Below are positions 48,323-58,200 of a DNA stretch of 64,000 nt, in pieces. The translations under genes were made by a program, and so were the position numbers. The notes under the pieces are model-generated. The model saw nothing but the letters and a program-made list of their open reading frames with translations. It was not told where the DNA came from and did not search any database. Each line of letters starts with the position of its first letter. Position 1 is the stretch's first letter. Origin of the DNA: Niveispirillum cyanobacteriorum (GTDB taxonomy: Bacteria > Pseudomonadota > Alphaproteobacteria > Azospirillales > Azospirillaceae); the NCBI RefSeq assembly GCF_002868735.1, contig NZ_CP025612.1, positions 1,182,501-1,246,500 of the forward strand, in the 5' to 3' direction.

Positions 48323-48373
48323 CCACCTGCTGCCACCTGTTGCATTGATCGGGCGTGGGTCCGGGTCTATATC
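48323..48373 (+). promoter_or_regulatory. Candidate promoter with phased direct repeats in the divergent region
   Basis: In the 208-nt gap between the hemolysin-like gene (-) and the sigma factor gene (+), TTGATC (48345-48350) and TATATC (48368-48373) are 17 nt apart, a plausible housekeeping promoter for the sigma operon. Just upstream, CCACCTG occurs twice with a 10-bp period (48323-48329, 48333-48339), placing both copies on one face of the helix as an activator site might. The remaining gap contains an A/T-rich stretch (GAAAAAATTTT) and nothing else clear. Confidence 0.35.
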
Positions 48374-48424
48374 GGATGACAGTCTCCGCCGACCCCAGGT
48401 CCCGTCATCGCCCCGACCCCACCC

Positions 48425-48937
48425 CTGATCACCGCCTATCTGGAACACCGCGCCTTTCTGCTGCGGCTTCTGACGGCGCGCACGGGCAGCGCCGCGGAGG
48501 CGGAAGATATTGTGCAGGAAATGTATGAACGGCTGGCCACCCTGCCCGATGGGGGCGAGGGGGTAGAGAATGTACCCGCCTTCCTGAACCGGATGGCCAT
48601 GAACCTGGCCTTCGACCGGCAGCGCAGCGGATCACGCGCCGCCGCGCGCGACGGCGAATGGCTGTCGGCCAATGCCCTGGTCGACGGACCCGAACCCATC
48701 GCGGAGGCCCCGACGGCGGAAGATGTGGTGGGCGGGCGGCAGGAGCTGCGCCAGTTGCGCGATGCCATCGACGCCCTGCCACCGCAGGGCAAGCGCGTCT
48801 TCGAAATGCACAAGCTGCAAGGCCGCCCGCATGCGGAGATCGCGACCAGCCTGGGTATTTCCCGGAGTGCTGTGGAAAAACACATGGCCGCCGCCATGAA
48901 GAACCTGTTGAAAAGGCTGGGGCGCCGTCTTGAATGA
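48425..48937 (+). CDS. FecI-type ECF sigma factor (start codon irregular)
   Basis: An ECF RNA polymerase sigma factor. Region 2 is AYLEHRAFLLRLLTARTG followed by EAEDIVQEMYERL and NMALAFDRQR-like AMNLAFDRQR. Region 4 is ALPPQGKRVFEMHKLQGRPH and AEIATSLGISRSAVEKHMAAAM. It heads a FecI-FecR-FecA-type set. The frame is open from 48380, but between there and region 2 it has no ATG, GTG or TTG; the first is a GTG at 48512, inside region 2. A CTG at 48425, an ATC at 48407, or a -1 shift from an ATG frame starting at 48375 are the options. The coordinate given is provisional. Confidence 0.8.
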   Translation: MITAYLEHRAFLLRLLTARTGSAAEAEDIVQEMYERLATLPDGGEGVENVPAFLNRMAMNLAFDRQRSGSRAAARDGEWLSANALVDGPEPIAEAPTAEDVVGGRQELRQLRDAIDALPPQGKRVFEMHKLQGRPHAEIATSLGISRSAVEKHMAAAMKNLLKRLGRRLE

Positions 48938-49017
48938 AAAATAGTTCATGAGAGGGGGTAAGGTACCGCCCCTTCCGCGACGTCAACAGGACAAAGCCCG
49001 AACCAGAAGCAGCCAAC

Positions 49018-50007
49018 ATGGTGAACCGCCCGCCCGAAGCACCCCTTGATCCCCGCCTGGAACAGGCGGCGGACTGGCACGCCCGTTTGCAGGGCGATGC
49101 CGATCAGGCGGTGTGGCTGGCATTCACTGAATGGCTGGAGGCCGATCCTGCCCACCGCATCGCCTATGACAAGGTGGAGGGGCTGTGGCGGCAGTTGGAC
49201 GCGATACCGGCGACACAGCCAGCGACCATCATCGATCTGGCCAGTCGGCGCAAACCGGCCCCGATGCCGACCCCGGCCAATATATCCCGCCGCTGGTTCC
49301 TGGGGGGTGCCGCCGCTGCGGCTGCCGCCCTGGCAGTGACGCTGACCAGCCAGTATACCGCCACCCCCGCGCCGCAGATTTTCGAAACCGCCCCCGGTCA
49401 GCGCCAGACGGCCAAACTGGCCGATGGGTCCAGCATCATCCTGAACAGTGGTACGCGGCTGTCGGTCGCCATGCTTGATGACCTCCGCTCCATCGTGCTG
49501 GAAAAGGGGGAGGCCCTGTTCGATGTCGCCAAGGACCCGTCGCGTCCCTTCACCGTGGCGGCGGGTGAAAGGCTGGTGACCGTGGTCGGCACCGCCTTCA
49601 ATGTGCGCAATCTGGATCGCGGCGTGACCGTCACGGTCACGCGTGGTCTGGTCGATGTCGGCAATGCCGATGGAACCGCCAAACAGCGTCTGACACCCGG
49701 ACAGCAGATCAGCGCCCTGCATGGTCAGGCACTCGGTCCGGTCACGACGGTGGATGCACCGGCCGTAACCGCCTGGACGCAGGGTCGCCTGTCCTTCGAC
49801 AATGCCCCCCTGCCCCAGGTCCTGGCGGAACTGTCGCGCCATTACCCGCTGCCCATGCGGGCGGAAGGGGCGGCGGCGGGCCTGCATTTCTCAGGCGTGC
49901 TGCGGCTGGACACTGATCAGACAACGCTGCTGAATAATCTGCGGGGGTTGCTGCCCATTGCTGTGGTGCGTCAGGGTGATAGCTTCGTGCTGTCGAAACG
50001 CCCCTGA
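49018..50007 (+). CDS. FecR-type anti-sigma factor
   Basis: A 329-aa membrane-spanning regulator that senses the occupied TonB receptor and controls the cognate sigma factor. Cytoplasmic N-terminal DUF4880 domain: EQAADWHARLQGDADQAVWL and FTEWLEADPAHRIAYDKVEGLW. A single TM segment is preceded by a twin-arginine motif (SRRWFLGGAAAAAAALAV), consistent with Tat-dependent insertion described for FecR. The periplasmic FecR domain follows (RQTAKLADGSSIILNSGTRL, FTVAAGERLVTVVGTAFNVR) and an STN-like C-terminal domain (LSFDNAPLPQVLAELSRHY). It lies between the sigma and receptor genes. Confidence 0.92.
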   Translation: MVNRPPEAPLDPRLEQAADWHARLQGDADQAVWLAFTEWLEADPAHRIAYDKVEGLWRQLDAIPATQPATIIDLASRRKPAPMPTPANISRRWFLGGAAAAAAALAVTLTSQYTATPAPQIFETAPGQRQTAKLADGSSIILNSGTRLSVAMLDDLRSIVLEKGEALFDVAKDPSRPFTVAAGERLVTVVGTAFNVRNLDRGVTVTVTRGLVDVGNADGTAKQRLTPGQQISALHGQALGPVTTVDAPAVTAWTQGRLSFDNAPLPQVLAELSRHYPLPMRAEGAAAGLHFSGVLRLDTDQTTLLNNLRGLLPIAVVRQGDSFVLSKRP

Positions 50008-50018
50008 CGGTTCCCACT

Positions 50019-52385
50019 TTGCGTCTTTTCCCCCTCTCCGCCCTGGTCCTGTCGCTGACGGCCCTGCCGGTTCTGGCCGCTGATCAAGGGATCGCCGTGC
50101 CTGCCGGCCCCCTGGGTACCGCCCTGTCCGACCTATCGCGACAGACGGGTATTTCCATCGGTGGGGACCAGATATTGACGGGCCGGAACAGCCCTGGTGC
50201 CAGCGGCCCGCTGACACACGAACAGGCGCTGACAAGGCTGCTGGCCGGGACGGGGCTTGGTTTCCGCAAGGTCGGGCCAGATGCATACCGGCTGGAGCCG
50301 CTGTTGGTCCCACGCCTGCGGCCAGCGGCGGATCAGTCCCAAGCGGCATCTATTGAACCCATTATCGTAACGGCAACGAAGCGCGGGGCATCCCCGGTCG
50401 ATCTGCCCGTGGCCGTGGGGTGGCTGACCGCCGCTGATCTGGCCCGTCTGGGCACCAATAACCCCGACGCCGCACTGCCGCTGCTGGGCGGGGTGGGCAG
50501 CACGCATCTGGGGCCGGGGCGGAACAAGCTGGCCATCCGTGGCCTGTCGGACAGTGCCTTCACCGGCCAGACCCAGGCCACGGTCGGCCTGTATCTGGAC
50601 AATGCCAAGGTTAATTACAACGCGCCAGACCCCCACCTGCACCTGATCGATCTGGACCGGGTGGAGGTTCTGCGCGGGCCGCAGGGCACCCTCTATGGCG
50701 GCGGCTCCATCGGCGGCATCCTGCGGATCGTGCCGACCCCGCCCGACCTGTCGGAACGGTCGGCACAAGTGCGACTTTCCGGCAGCCTGACCCGCGACGG
50801 TGCGCCGGGCGGCGGCGTGGAGGCAGTGTTGAACCAGCCGCTGCTGACCGACCGGCTGGCCGTCCGGCTGGCGCTTTATGCCGACCGGGAAGGCGGTGTG
50901 ATTGATGCGGCTGGCGGACGGCGCAACATCGACCGCACGGACACGCAGGGTGGCCGTCTGCTGGTCGCCTTCGTGCCGACAGATGACTGGCGCCTGGAAC
51001 TGGGCGGCACCTATCAGCTGATCGACACGGACGATAGCCATTATATCCAGGGGCGGCGCGGCTGCTGCACCCGTACGGCGCAGCTGGCCGAACCGCACGA
51101 CAATGATTTCGACGAGGCGCATGTCACCCTGACCGGCAGCCTGTCCTTTGCCGACCTGCACAGCACCACCGCCTTTGTCCGGCATGAGATCGACAGTTTC
51201 TATGATGCCAGCACCGCCGTGCCGGCGCTTGCCGGGCTGCCGGCCCAGCCCGCACTGTTCCATGAGGCGCAATTATCCCGCCTGTGGACCCATGAAACGC
51301 GGCTGACCAGCAAGGATGATGGCGTCAGCACGCTCAACTGGCTTTCCGGCCTGTACCTGTCGCGGCAGACCGCCAATTCCAGCCGTCGCCTGAACCCCGC
51401 GGCAGAGAGCGGCACCGATCTGTGGCGGCGTGACAGAGTGGACGAGGTGAAGGAGGCGGCCCTGTTTGGGGAGCTGTCCTGGCGGTTCCAGCCTGACTGG
51501 ACCCTGACCGCCGGCGGCCGCCTGTTCCATGTGGCGCAGGAGGTGGAGGCCATAGCCCGCGCCCCGGCACCGTCGGTGGCGCAAGCGCAGGGATACACGC
51601 GGGAGACGGACTACACGCCCAAGCTGGCCCTTGCATGGCAGGCCTGGGAAGACACGACATTCTATGCCCAGATGACGGAAGGTTATCGCCCCGGCGGTAT
51701 CAATATCGAAGAGGCCGGACCAGTCACGGGCGATGACTATCGTACCGCACGTTTCCAGACCGATGAGCTTTGGAACTATGAGGTAGGAACGAAGCTGTCG
51801 CTATGGCAGGGACGGCTGATGCTGGATGCGGCCATCTTCCATGCGCGCTGGCGCAACATCCAGACCGACCAGTTGCGGGCCGATGGTCTGACCGTCACAA
51901 CCAATGCCGGGGACGGCAGCAATACGGGGATCGAAGTGACGCCCCGCCTGCATCTGGGTCCCTGGCGGCTGGATGCGACGGTTATCCTGAACGATCCGGA
52001 ACTGACCCGTGTCGCCCGCGACTTTACCGGCAGTGCGGATGGCGGGTTGCCCGGCGCTTCACGCTTCAGCGGCAGCGCCAGCCTGTCCTGGCGCGGGCAG
52101 CTCACGGACGGGATGAACCTGCTGACGGCCCTGGACTATAGCCATACAGGCCGCACCCACCTGACCTTTACCGACGGGATCAGTCAGGGTCCGGTCGATC
52201 TGCTGGGCGGGCGGGTGACGCTGCACGGAACCGGGGGCTGGTCGCTTGGCGTCGCCTTGGACAATATCCTCAACAGTGACGCCAACCAATTCGCCTATGG
52301 CAACCCGTTCACCCTTGGCGCAGGTCCGCAGGCAACCCCCGTCCGCCCGCGCACCGTGCGGGTCAGCATCGGCTGGGAAGGGTAG
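50019..52385 (+). CDS. FecA-type TonB-dependent transducer with STN signalling domain
   Basis: A 788-aa outer-membrane receptor. After the signal peptide (ALVLSLTALPVLA) comes the secretin/TonB short N-terminal signalling domain (GIAVPAGPLGTALSDLSRQ, then LTHEQALTRLLAGTGLGFR), which contacts FecR. The TonB box-like EPIIVTATKRGASPVDLPVA, plug (VEVLRGPQGTLYGGGSIGGI) and barrel (ending TVRVSIGWEG) follow. Such transducers import iron chelates or sugars and trigger their own synthesis. The ligand is unknown; CCTR at RRGCCTRTAQLAEPHDND is an unusual paired-Cys extracellular loop. The start is TTG at 50019 with no clear ribosome-binding site, 11 nt after fecR, suggesting coupled translation. The next gene is convergent. 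Confidence 0.9.
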   Translation: MRLFPLSALVLSLTALPVLAADQGIAVPAGPLGTALSDLSRQTGISIGGDQILTGRNSPGASGPLTHEQALTRLLAGTGLGFRKVGPDAYRLEPLLVPRLRPAADQSQAASIEPIIVTATKRGASPVDLPVAVGWLTAADLARLGTNNPDAALPLLGGVGSTHLGPGRNKLAIRGLSDSAFTGQTQATVGLYLDNAKVNYNAPDPHLHLIDLDRVEVLRGPQGTLYGGGSIGGILRIVPTPPDLSERSAQVRLSGSLTRDGAPGGGVEAVLNQPLLTDRLAVRLALYADREGGVIDAAGGRRNIDRTDTQGGRLLVAFVPTDDWRLELGGTYQLIDTDDSHYIQGRRGCCTRTAQLAEPHDNDFDEAHVTLTGSLSFADLHSTTAFVRHEIDSFYDASTAVPALAGLPAQPALFHEAQLSRLWTHETRLTSKDDGVSTLNWLSGLYLSRQTANSSRRLNPAAESGTDLWRRDRVDEVKEAALFGELSWRFQPDWTLTAGGRLFHVAQEVEAIARAPAPSVAQAQGYTRETDYTPKLALAWQAWEDTTFYAQMTEGYRPGGINIEEAGPVTGDDYRTARFQTDELWNYEVGTKLSLWQGRLMLDAAIFHARWRNIQTDQLRADGLTVTTNAGDGSNTGIEVTPRLHLGPWRLDATVILNDPELTRVARDFTGSADGGLPGASRFSGSASLSWRGQLTDGMNLLTALDYSHTGRTHLTFTDGISQGPVDLLGGRVTLHGTGGWSLGVALDNILNSDANQFAYGNPFTLGAGPQATPVRPRTVRVSIGWEG

Positions 52386-52394
52386 GTGGACAGG

Positions 52395-53657
52395 TCATCT
52401 GGCCGCCGAAAGGCGCCAGATCGTGCCGCCCTTGTCATCAACCACCAGCAAGGCACCATCCCTGGCAACCGCCAATGACCGGGGGCGACCATGGACATGG
52501 CCCGGTTGATCAGTGAAACCTGTCAGAACCTTCTCCAGCGGCCCCACGGCCTTGCCACCGGCAAAGGGCACGAACACCACGTCATAGCCCAGAAGTTCGG
52601 ACCGGTTCCAGGAACCGTGCCGCGCCACGAAGGCGCCGGAGCGGTACCGGGCCGGCAGGGAGCTTGACGCGCCGAAGGCAATGCCAAGCGCCGAGGCATG
52701 TGCCCCTACGGCGAAATCGGGCGTGATCGATTTCGCAACCAGATCAGGCCGCTGCCCCTTCAAACGAGGGTCGGGGTGCTTGCCCCAATAGCTGTAGGGC
52801 CAGCCGTAGAAGCCGCCATCCCTGACCGAGGTGATGTAGTCAGGGACCAAATCATCCCCCAACTCATCGCGCTCATTGACCGATGTCCAGAGCTGGCCCG
52901 TCACCGGTTCGATATCCATGCCGACCGGATTACGCAGCCCGTCGGCAAATATGCGTTCGCTGCCGGTGACAAGATCAATGGCAAGGATCGCGGCCCGCCG
53001 CTCCTCCTTCGCCATACCAAATTCACCCACATTGCTGGCCGACCCCACCGCGATAAAGAGGGTACGGCCATCCCGGCTGGCAAGCAGGTTGCGGGTCCAG
53101 TGATTATTGTATCCGGTCGGGTCGAACCGGGTAATCCAGGTACGCGGTGCATCATCCGGGATCGTCGACTGGCCCTGCCGGTAGGGCGTCCAGAAGACCC
53201 CATTAGCATTCGCGATGTAAAGCCGGTCACCGATCAGCGCCATGCCATAGGGCTGCTGCAATCCGCCGATCAGCACATGGCGTTCGTCCGCACGGCCATC
53301 ACCATCCTTGTCGCGTAGCAACAGGATGCGGTTGGCCCCCTTGTCCACGAAGCTCGGGTCTTCGTTCTTGCGCTCTGTCTTAGCCTCCGCGACAAGCACA
53401 TCGCCATTGGGCAAAACAATGGCGTTGCGCGGTGAATCCAGCCCCTCCGCAAACCGGTTCACCGCGAGGCCGGGTGCCGTCCACAGTTCCGCGCCTTCAT
53501 GGAACGGCGTTGTGTCGGGCGTGTTTTTCACCGATGGCGTGGCAAACGGCGCCGGCAATTGCGGATCGGCACCGATGGAACGGCTTTCCTGCGCCAGTGC
53601 AACCATGGGCAGGCAGGCAAGACACAGAATTGCGATGCCGAAGCGGGCGGATTTCAT
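52395..53657 (-). CDS. PQQ-type aldose/sorbosone dehydrogenase-like protein (exported)
   Basis: A 420-aa beta-propeller protein with signal peptide (ARFGIAILCLACLPMVALAQ). It matches the glucose/sorbosone dehydrogenase (GSDH) family: GLDSPRNAIVLPNGDVLVAE (split), RILLLRDKDGDGRADE, GLQQPYGMALIGDRLYIAN, GLRNPVGMDIEPVTGQLW and ARHGSWNRSELLGYDV. Members oxidise sugars in the periplasm with PQQ, passing electrons to the respiratory chain. No PQQ biosynthesis genes are in the window. The ATG at 53657 has GGAG seven nt upstream. It ends 9 nt from the receptor stop and lies next to pectin-degradation genes. Confidence 0.87.
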   Translation of the reverse strand: MKSARFGIAILCLACLPMVALAQESRSIGADPQLPAPFATPSVKNTPDTTPFHEGAELWTAPGLAVNRFAEGLDSPRNAIVLPNGDVLVAEAKTERKNEDPSFVDKGANRILLLRDKDGDGRADERHVLIGGLQQPYGMALIGDRLYIANANGVFWTPYRQGQSTIPDDAPRTWITRFDPTGYNNHWTRNLLASRDGRTLFIAVGSASNVGEFGMAKEERRAAILAIDLVTGSERIFADGLRNPVGMDIEPVTGQLWTSVNERDELGDDLVPDYITSVRDGGFYGWPYSYWGKHPDPRLKGQRPDLVAKSITPDFAVGAHASALGIAFGASSSLPARYRSGAFVARHGSWNRSELLGYDVVFVPFAGGKAVGPLEKVLTGFTDQPGHVHGRPRSLAVARDGALLVVDDKGGTIWRLSAAR

Positions 53658-53752
53658 GGGAAATCTCCATGGAAAGGTCAAAGCTTGATCCGCAGGCGAC
53701 CGCCAATGGGGCCCCATTGGCTGTGGAAAACATGCAAGCCGAGGCAGTCCCG

Positions 53753-55234
53753 TTACCGGCAGACCGCCCATTTGTCGCACTGGATGCTGTCCATCCCCGG
53801 AAGGGACGCCAGATCGGCGGTGCGCCAACGCCGCCCCCCAATATCGACAGCATTCAGAACGGTATCGACAGCGTCGATGACCACGGATGGCGATGCCTCC
53901 TGATCCACGGTCACCTGATCGAGAACAAGCCCACGAACAGGGCTGTCCGGCCGTCCCCGGACCAGCAGGGTACGGCCCGTCCGTGCCACTGTTGAATTGC
54001 TGACCGTCACCCGCTCCACCGACGGAATAAAGGAACCACCGTCGCCTTCCTCGTAGAACAGCCATATCTGCACGAAGGTCCGGTCAACCGTGCCGACCTT
54101 GATCCGGTCAAGGTAGATATCCTCCACCCGGCCACCGCGATAGGCGTTGGTCTTGATGGTCAATGCCCAAAGCAGGTGCGGACTGTCCATGACGCAATCA
54201 TGGATGAAGACATTGCGCACACCGCCCGTCATCTCGCTGCCGATGGCGATGCCACCATGACCATCCTTCATGTGGCAATTGCGGATGACAATATTCTCGC
54301 AAGGCTTGCCAATACGCCGGCCATCCGCATTGCGTCCCGCCTTGATGGCAATGCAATCATCACCAGTATCAAATGTGCAGCCATCGATCAGGACATCCGT
54401 GCAGGATTCCGGATCGATGCCGTCGTTATTGGGTCCATGGCTGGAACAGGTGACATCACGGAAGGTGACGCTTGTACATTCCACCGGATGCAACAACCAG
54501 AAAGGCGAGTTGGTGATGGTCACCCCTTCGACCAGCACGTTGCGGCAGCGATAAGGCTGGAACAAGGGCGGGCGCAGGCGGCTTCCGGCGCCGAACACAC
54601 GCTGTTCCGGCGGCACACCCCTTTCCGCCATGTCGAACAGGCGGGTACGGTCGCCGGCCTGCCGTTCCGTGACCGCCGTATTGCCATAACGGCCTGCCCA
54701 AGGACCTTTCCAGGGCCACCAGGTCAGGTCATCCGCCGACCCATCGATGATGCCGCCCCCCGTCACGGCAATATCCTGTTCACCATAGGCATAGATCAGC
54801 GGGTGATAACCCATCAGTTCCACCCCCTCCCACCGCGTCGGCACAACCGGGAGGTAACGGGCCGGATCGGTCAGAAACTTCAACCGGGTGCCCACTGGCA
54901 CATGCAGTTCCATGTTGGAGTGCAGCCGGATTGGCCCTGAAAGACAGATACCCGGCGGCAATATGATGCGCCCGCCACCCGCCTTCGCGCATTCCTCCAC
55001 AGCCCGTGCAATGGCCGCACTATCATCCGTGACGCCGTCGCCATGGCCGCCATGGTCCTTCACGGCGAATATACGCTGTGGAATGCGGGGCGCACGGATG
55101 CGCCGTACAATGGCCGACGCCCGAGCCGCGGGAAAGGTCGCGGCTGCATGGGCCCCGTCAGGAACAGACAGGGTCAGCCCGACCGCAGCAGCACCGGACA
55201 GCAGATGCCGGCGTGTTACCAGAACATCGGTCAT
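53753..55234 (-). CDS. Glycoside hydrolase family 28 (polygalacturonase-type), Tat-exported
   Basis: A 493-aa parallel beta-helix glycosidase acting on pectin (poly- or rhamnogalacturonan). The N-terminus VTRRHLLSGAAAVGLTLSV is a twin-arginine signal, so it is periplasmic. GH28 signatures are all present: GPNNDGIDPES (catalytic Asp), DTGDDCIAIKAG (Asp pair), DGHGGIAIGSEM (catalytic His) and LTIKTNAYRGG (RIK-equivalent). The ATG at 55234 has GGAAGGAAGGG upstream. It is downstream of the GH2 gene on the same strand with a 39-nt gap, and likely works with the GH105 protein of the locus. Confidence 0.92.
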   Translation of the reverse strand: MTDVLVTRRHLLSGAAAVGLTLSVPDGAHAAATFPAARASAIVRRIRAPRIPQRIFAVKDHGGHGDGVTDDSAAIARAVEECAKAGGGRIILPPGICLSGPIRLHSNMELHVPVGTRLKFLTDPARYLPVVPTRWEGVELMGYHPLIYAYGEQDIAVTGGGIIDGSADDLTWWPWKGPWAGRYGNTAVTERQAGDRTRLFDMAERGVPPEQRVFGAGSRLRPPLFQPYRCRNVLVEGVTITNSPFWLLHPVECTSVTFRDVTCSSHGPNNDGIDPESCTDVLIDGCTFDTGDDCIAIKAGRNADGRRIGKPCENIVIRNCHMKDGHGGIAIGSEMTGGVRNVFIHDCVMDSPHLLWALTIKTNAYRGGRVEDIYLDRIKVGTVDRTFVQIWLFYEEGDGGSFIPSVERVTVSNSTVARTGRTLLVRGRPDSPVRGLVLDQVTVDQEASPSVVIDAVDTVLNAVDIGGRRWRTADLASLPGMDSIQCDKWAVCR

Positions 55235-55273
55235 CTTGGCCCTTCCTTCCTCAATCCCCAATCCGGCAGCGGA

Positions 55274-58200
55274 TCAGTATTTGATGCGCAGGCGACCGCC
55301 ATAAGACCCCCTCGCCATGGAGGGCATGCCCTCCGGGCCGGTCAGGTCAGCGGCCTGGTTCTTGGCCCCCATGCCGGGAATGGCCTGCAGGAAGCCGATA
55401 TCGCTGGGTGGGAAATCCACACTGGTCGTCGGGAAATCGGCCAATCTGGCGCCAAGCTGAAGATAGGGCGCGCCATCGCTGAAGATGGTCAACGTGCCTT
55501 GCCCACCCGACAGCCGGATCCAGCGTGGATCGGCGAAATATCCGGCGACGGCGGGTTTCGGCAGGGCCGCTCCATCGCCGGCAATCTCATGGACGCCCAG
55601 TACGGGGCCGCGCAGCCGGTTCTGCCACACCGGACCCGGCCCGCGTACCAACGCCCGTACGCCGGTGACATCATCCAGTGGCCGGTCAAAGCCGATACCG
55701 TGATAGAGAACGGCGCCGGTCAGGTCATAGCGGTAATCCAGGGTCAGGATACCGTCCTCACCCAGCGACCAGCGGACATGCGAAAGCCCGCCCGCCCCCG
55801 GCGCCTCCAGCCAAGCCAGCAGCTTTCCGGTCACGGGATCACGACCGTTCCCGGCATTGACCGTGACCGGTACTACATCTGGATTTATAAACCGGTCCGC
55901 CTCATAGGCCAGCCGCACGGATACGGGCTTCGGCACCGACCGCACGCCGGCCAGATTGGAAATGCGGATCGCCTTCACAATCTGCGGCGGGAAGATGTAG
56001 GTCTGGCCATCGCGTGCCACGCGGGCACCATCGAATACCCGCCGCCAGTTACGGCCATCGGATGACAGTTCAAGGCTGAAACCCGCCCAGCCATCCGCCT
56101 CCACAATGCCCAGATCGATGGCGGCGATGTTCGCCATCATGGGCTCCGGGAATTCATACAGCCCCTCACCCTTCACCACTGGTCCCACCCAAGCCGGTTC
56201 CCCCGCCCCCTTGGGACGGGCCAGCAGCAGGCGGGGTCCGTTGGATAAGGACTGCTTTTGGCCATCACGGGTCAAACTTGTCAGCAACCCTGTCGTCGCA
56301 TCGAACCGTGCCGACAGTTTGCCGGCCACCAGATCGATCACATCCCCTTTGCGCACCACCTGCGGACGGCCAATCCTGCTGCCGGTGACATCCTCGGCGG
56401 GATGGGTCCGGGCAGACCAGACCCAGGTCAGAAGCGACTGATCCCCCTTTATCGCCGTCAGGCGCAACGCGTCCGCCTGCTTCCATACAGACGGCAGCGG
56501 CAGACGCAATTCACCCGCCGCATGCGGCGCGATGGCCGGTCCTGCTGTCTCACCCTTCGCCAGCACCTTGGCATCGGTTTTCCTGTCAGCGGGGCCGGCA
56601 AATCGCAGCCATTCCCATTGGAACCGCACCGCCGTCAGTGACGTGAAGTCATAGTCATTGCGAACCGTCAGGGTGCCCTTGAAGCCGTCATCCAGGATGG
56701 GGGCATCGATCTGTACCGGTGACCAGATGTCCCTGACCGTGAAGAAGCTGGGCTCCTTTTCCTGATGCGGACCCACAATCCCGTCCGCCGCGTAGGTAGC
56801 GTAGAGATCGATCCGCCCACCCTGGTCGGTGCGAACCAGCCCCTCATCGGCCAGGTTCCACAAAAATCCGCCGGCGCCGCGCTTTGATGCCTTCATGGCA
56901 TGCCAGTAGTCATCCAGGCCCGACCCGATACCGCCATCGAAAAGGCCATGCAGGAACTCGGTCGGCATTACCAGCATGTCACCCGACAACCGGCGAAGCA
57001 GGTCCGGGTACCGGGGATAATGTTTCGTGTCGATGCCGCCAAACGCCTCCCACGGATGGATCAGGGGACGGGCTTGCGGATCATAAAGCGCGAAATCGCC
57101 GTCCAGTTCCCGGTTCCAACCACCCTCATTGCCATTCGACCAGAACAGGATGCTGGGATGGTTGACGTCGCGTTCCACCAAGGACCGGACCAGCTTGCGG
57201 CCCACCTCGGTGTCATGGGCATTCTGCCAGCCGCTCAACTCGTTGATGACATAAAGACCCAGTTCATCGGCAGCTTCCAGGAACGCCTTTTCCGGCGCGT
57301 AATGGGCCACCCGCATGGCGTTCATGTTCAAGGATTTGATGGTGCGTACATCATCATAGGCCTGGGAGCGGCTAACGGCGCGGCCTGTTTCCGGTCGGAA
57401 GCTGTGGCGGTTCACGCCTTTCAGCATGATGCGCTGACCGTTCAGATAAAGACCCTCGCCGCCACGCACTTCGAAGGTCCGGAACCCGAAACGCTGCCGC
57501 ACCTGATGCACTGGCCTGTCACCCGCAAACAGGGTGACCCGCAGGTCGTAAAGGTTCGGCGTCTCCGCCGACCACAGGGCCGGCTGCGCAATCTGGCCGG
57601 CCAGGCGGACACGACCTGTCCCACCGTCCGGAATGGTTACGGTGAAGGGCTGCCCCACCGCGGCACCATCGCGGGTCGTCACCTGCCCCACCAGTTTCGT
57701 CACGCTACGCGGCGCGCGCAAGGTGATGTCGGCGGTCAGATCCCCGGACGCCAGGGCATTGATGGCCACCTGCGCGATGGATTCCGGCGGCGATGCCTCC
57801 AGCCAGACGGGGCGATAAATGCCGCCAAAAACCCAGTAATCGCCATGGCGCTCGGCAATATCCGTGGCCGTAGCTGCGGACGCTTCGCTGACCTGCACCT
57901 CGATCTCATTCTCCTCACCGGGTTTGACCAGCTTGGTGATGTCATGGCTGAACCGGTTGAAACCGCCCTGATGAACGGGACCGGCGACGGTGCCGTTCAC
58001 CTTCACCAAAGTATCAGTCATCACCGCCTCGAAAATGACGCGGATGGTGCGGCCTTTCCAATCGGCAGGGACCGTGAAGCGGCGGCGATAGGTGGCCTTG
58101 TCCGCCGCACGCGGCCCCTTGTCATAGCCATACTGGTAATGGCCGAACCCGTGCATCTGCCAGTTGGAGGGGACCGGGATATGGGCCTGTTCGCCCGCGC

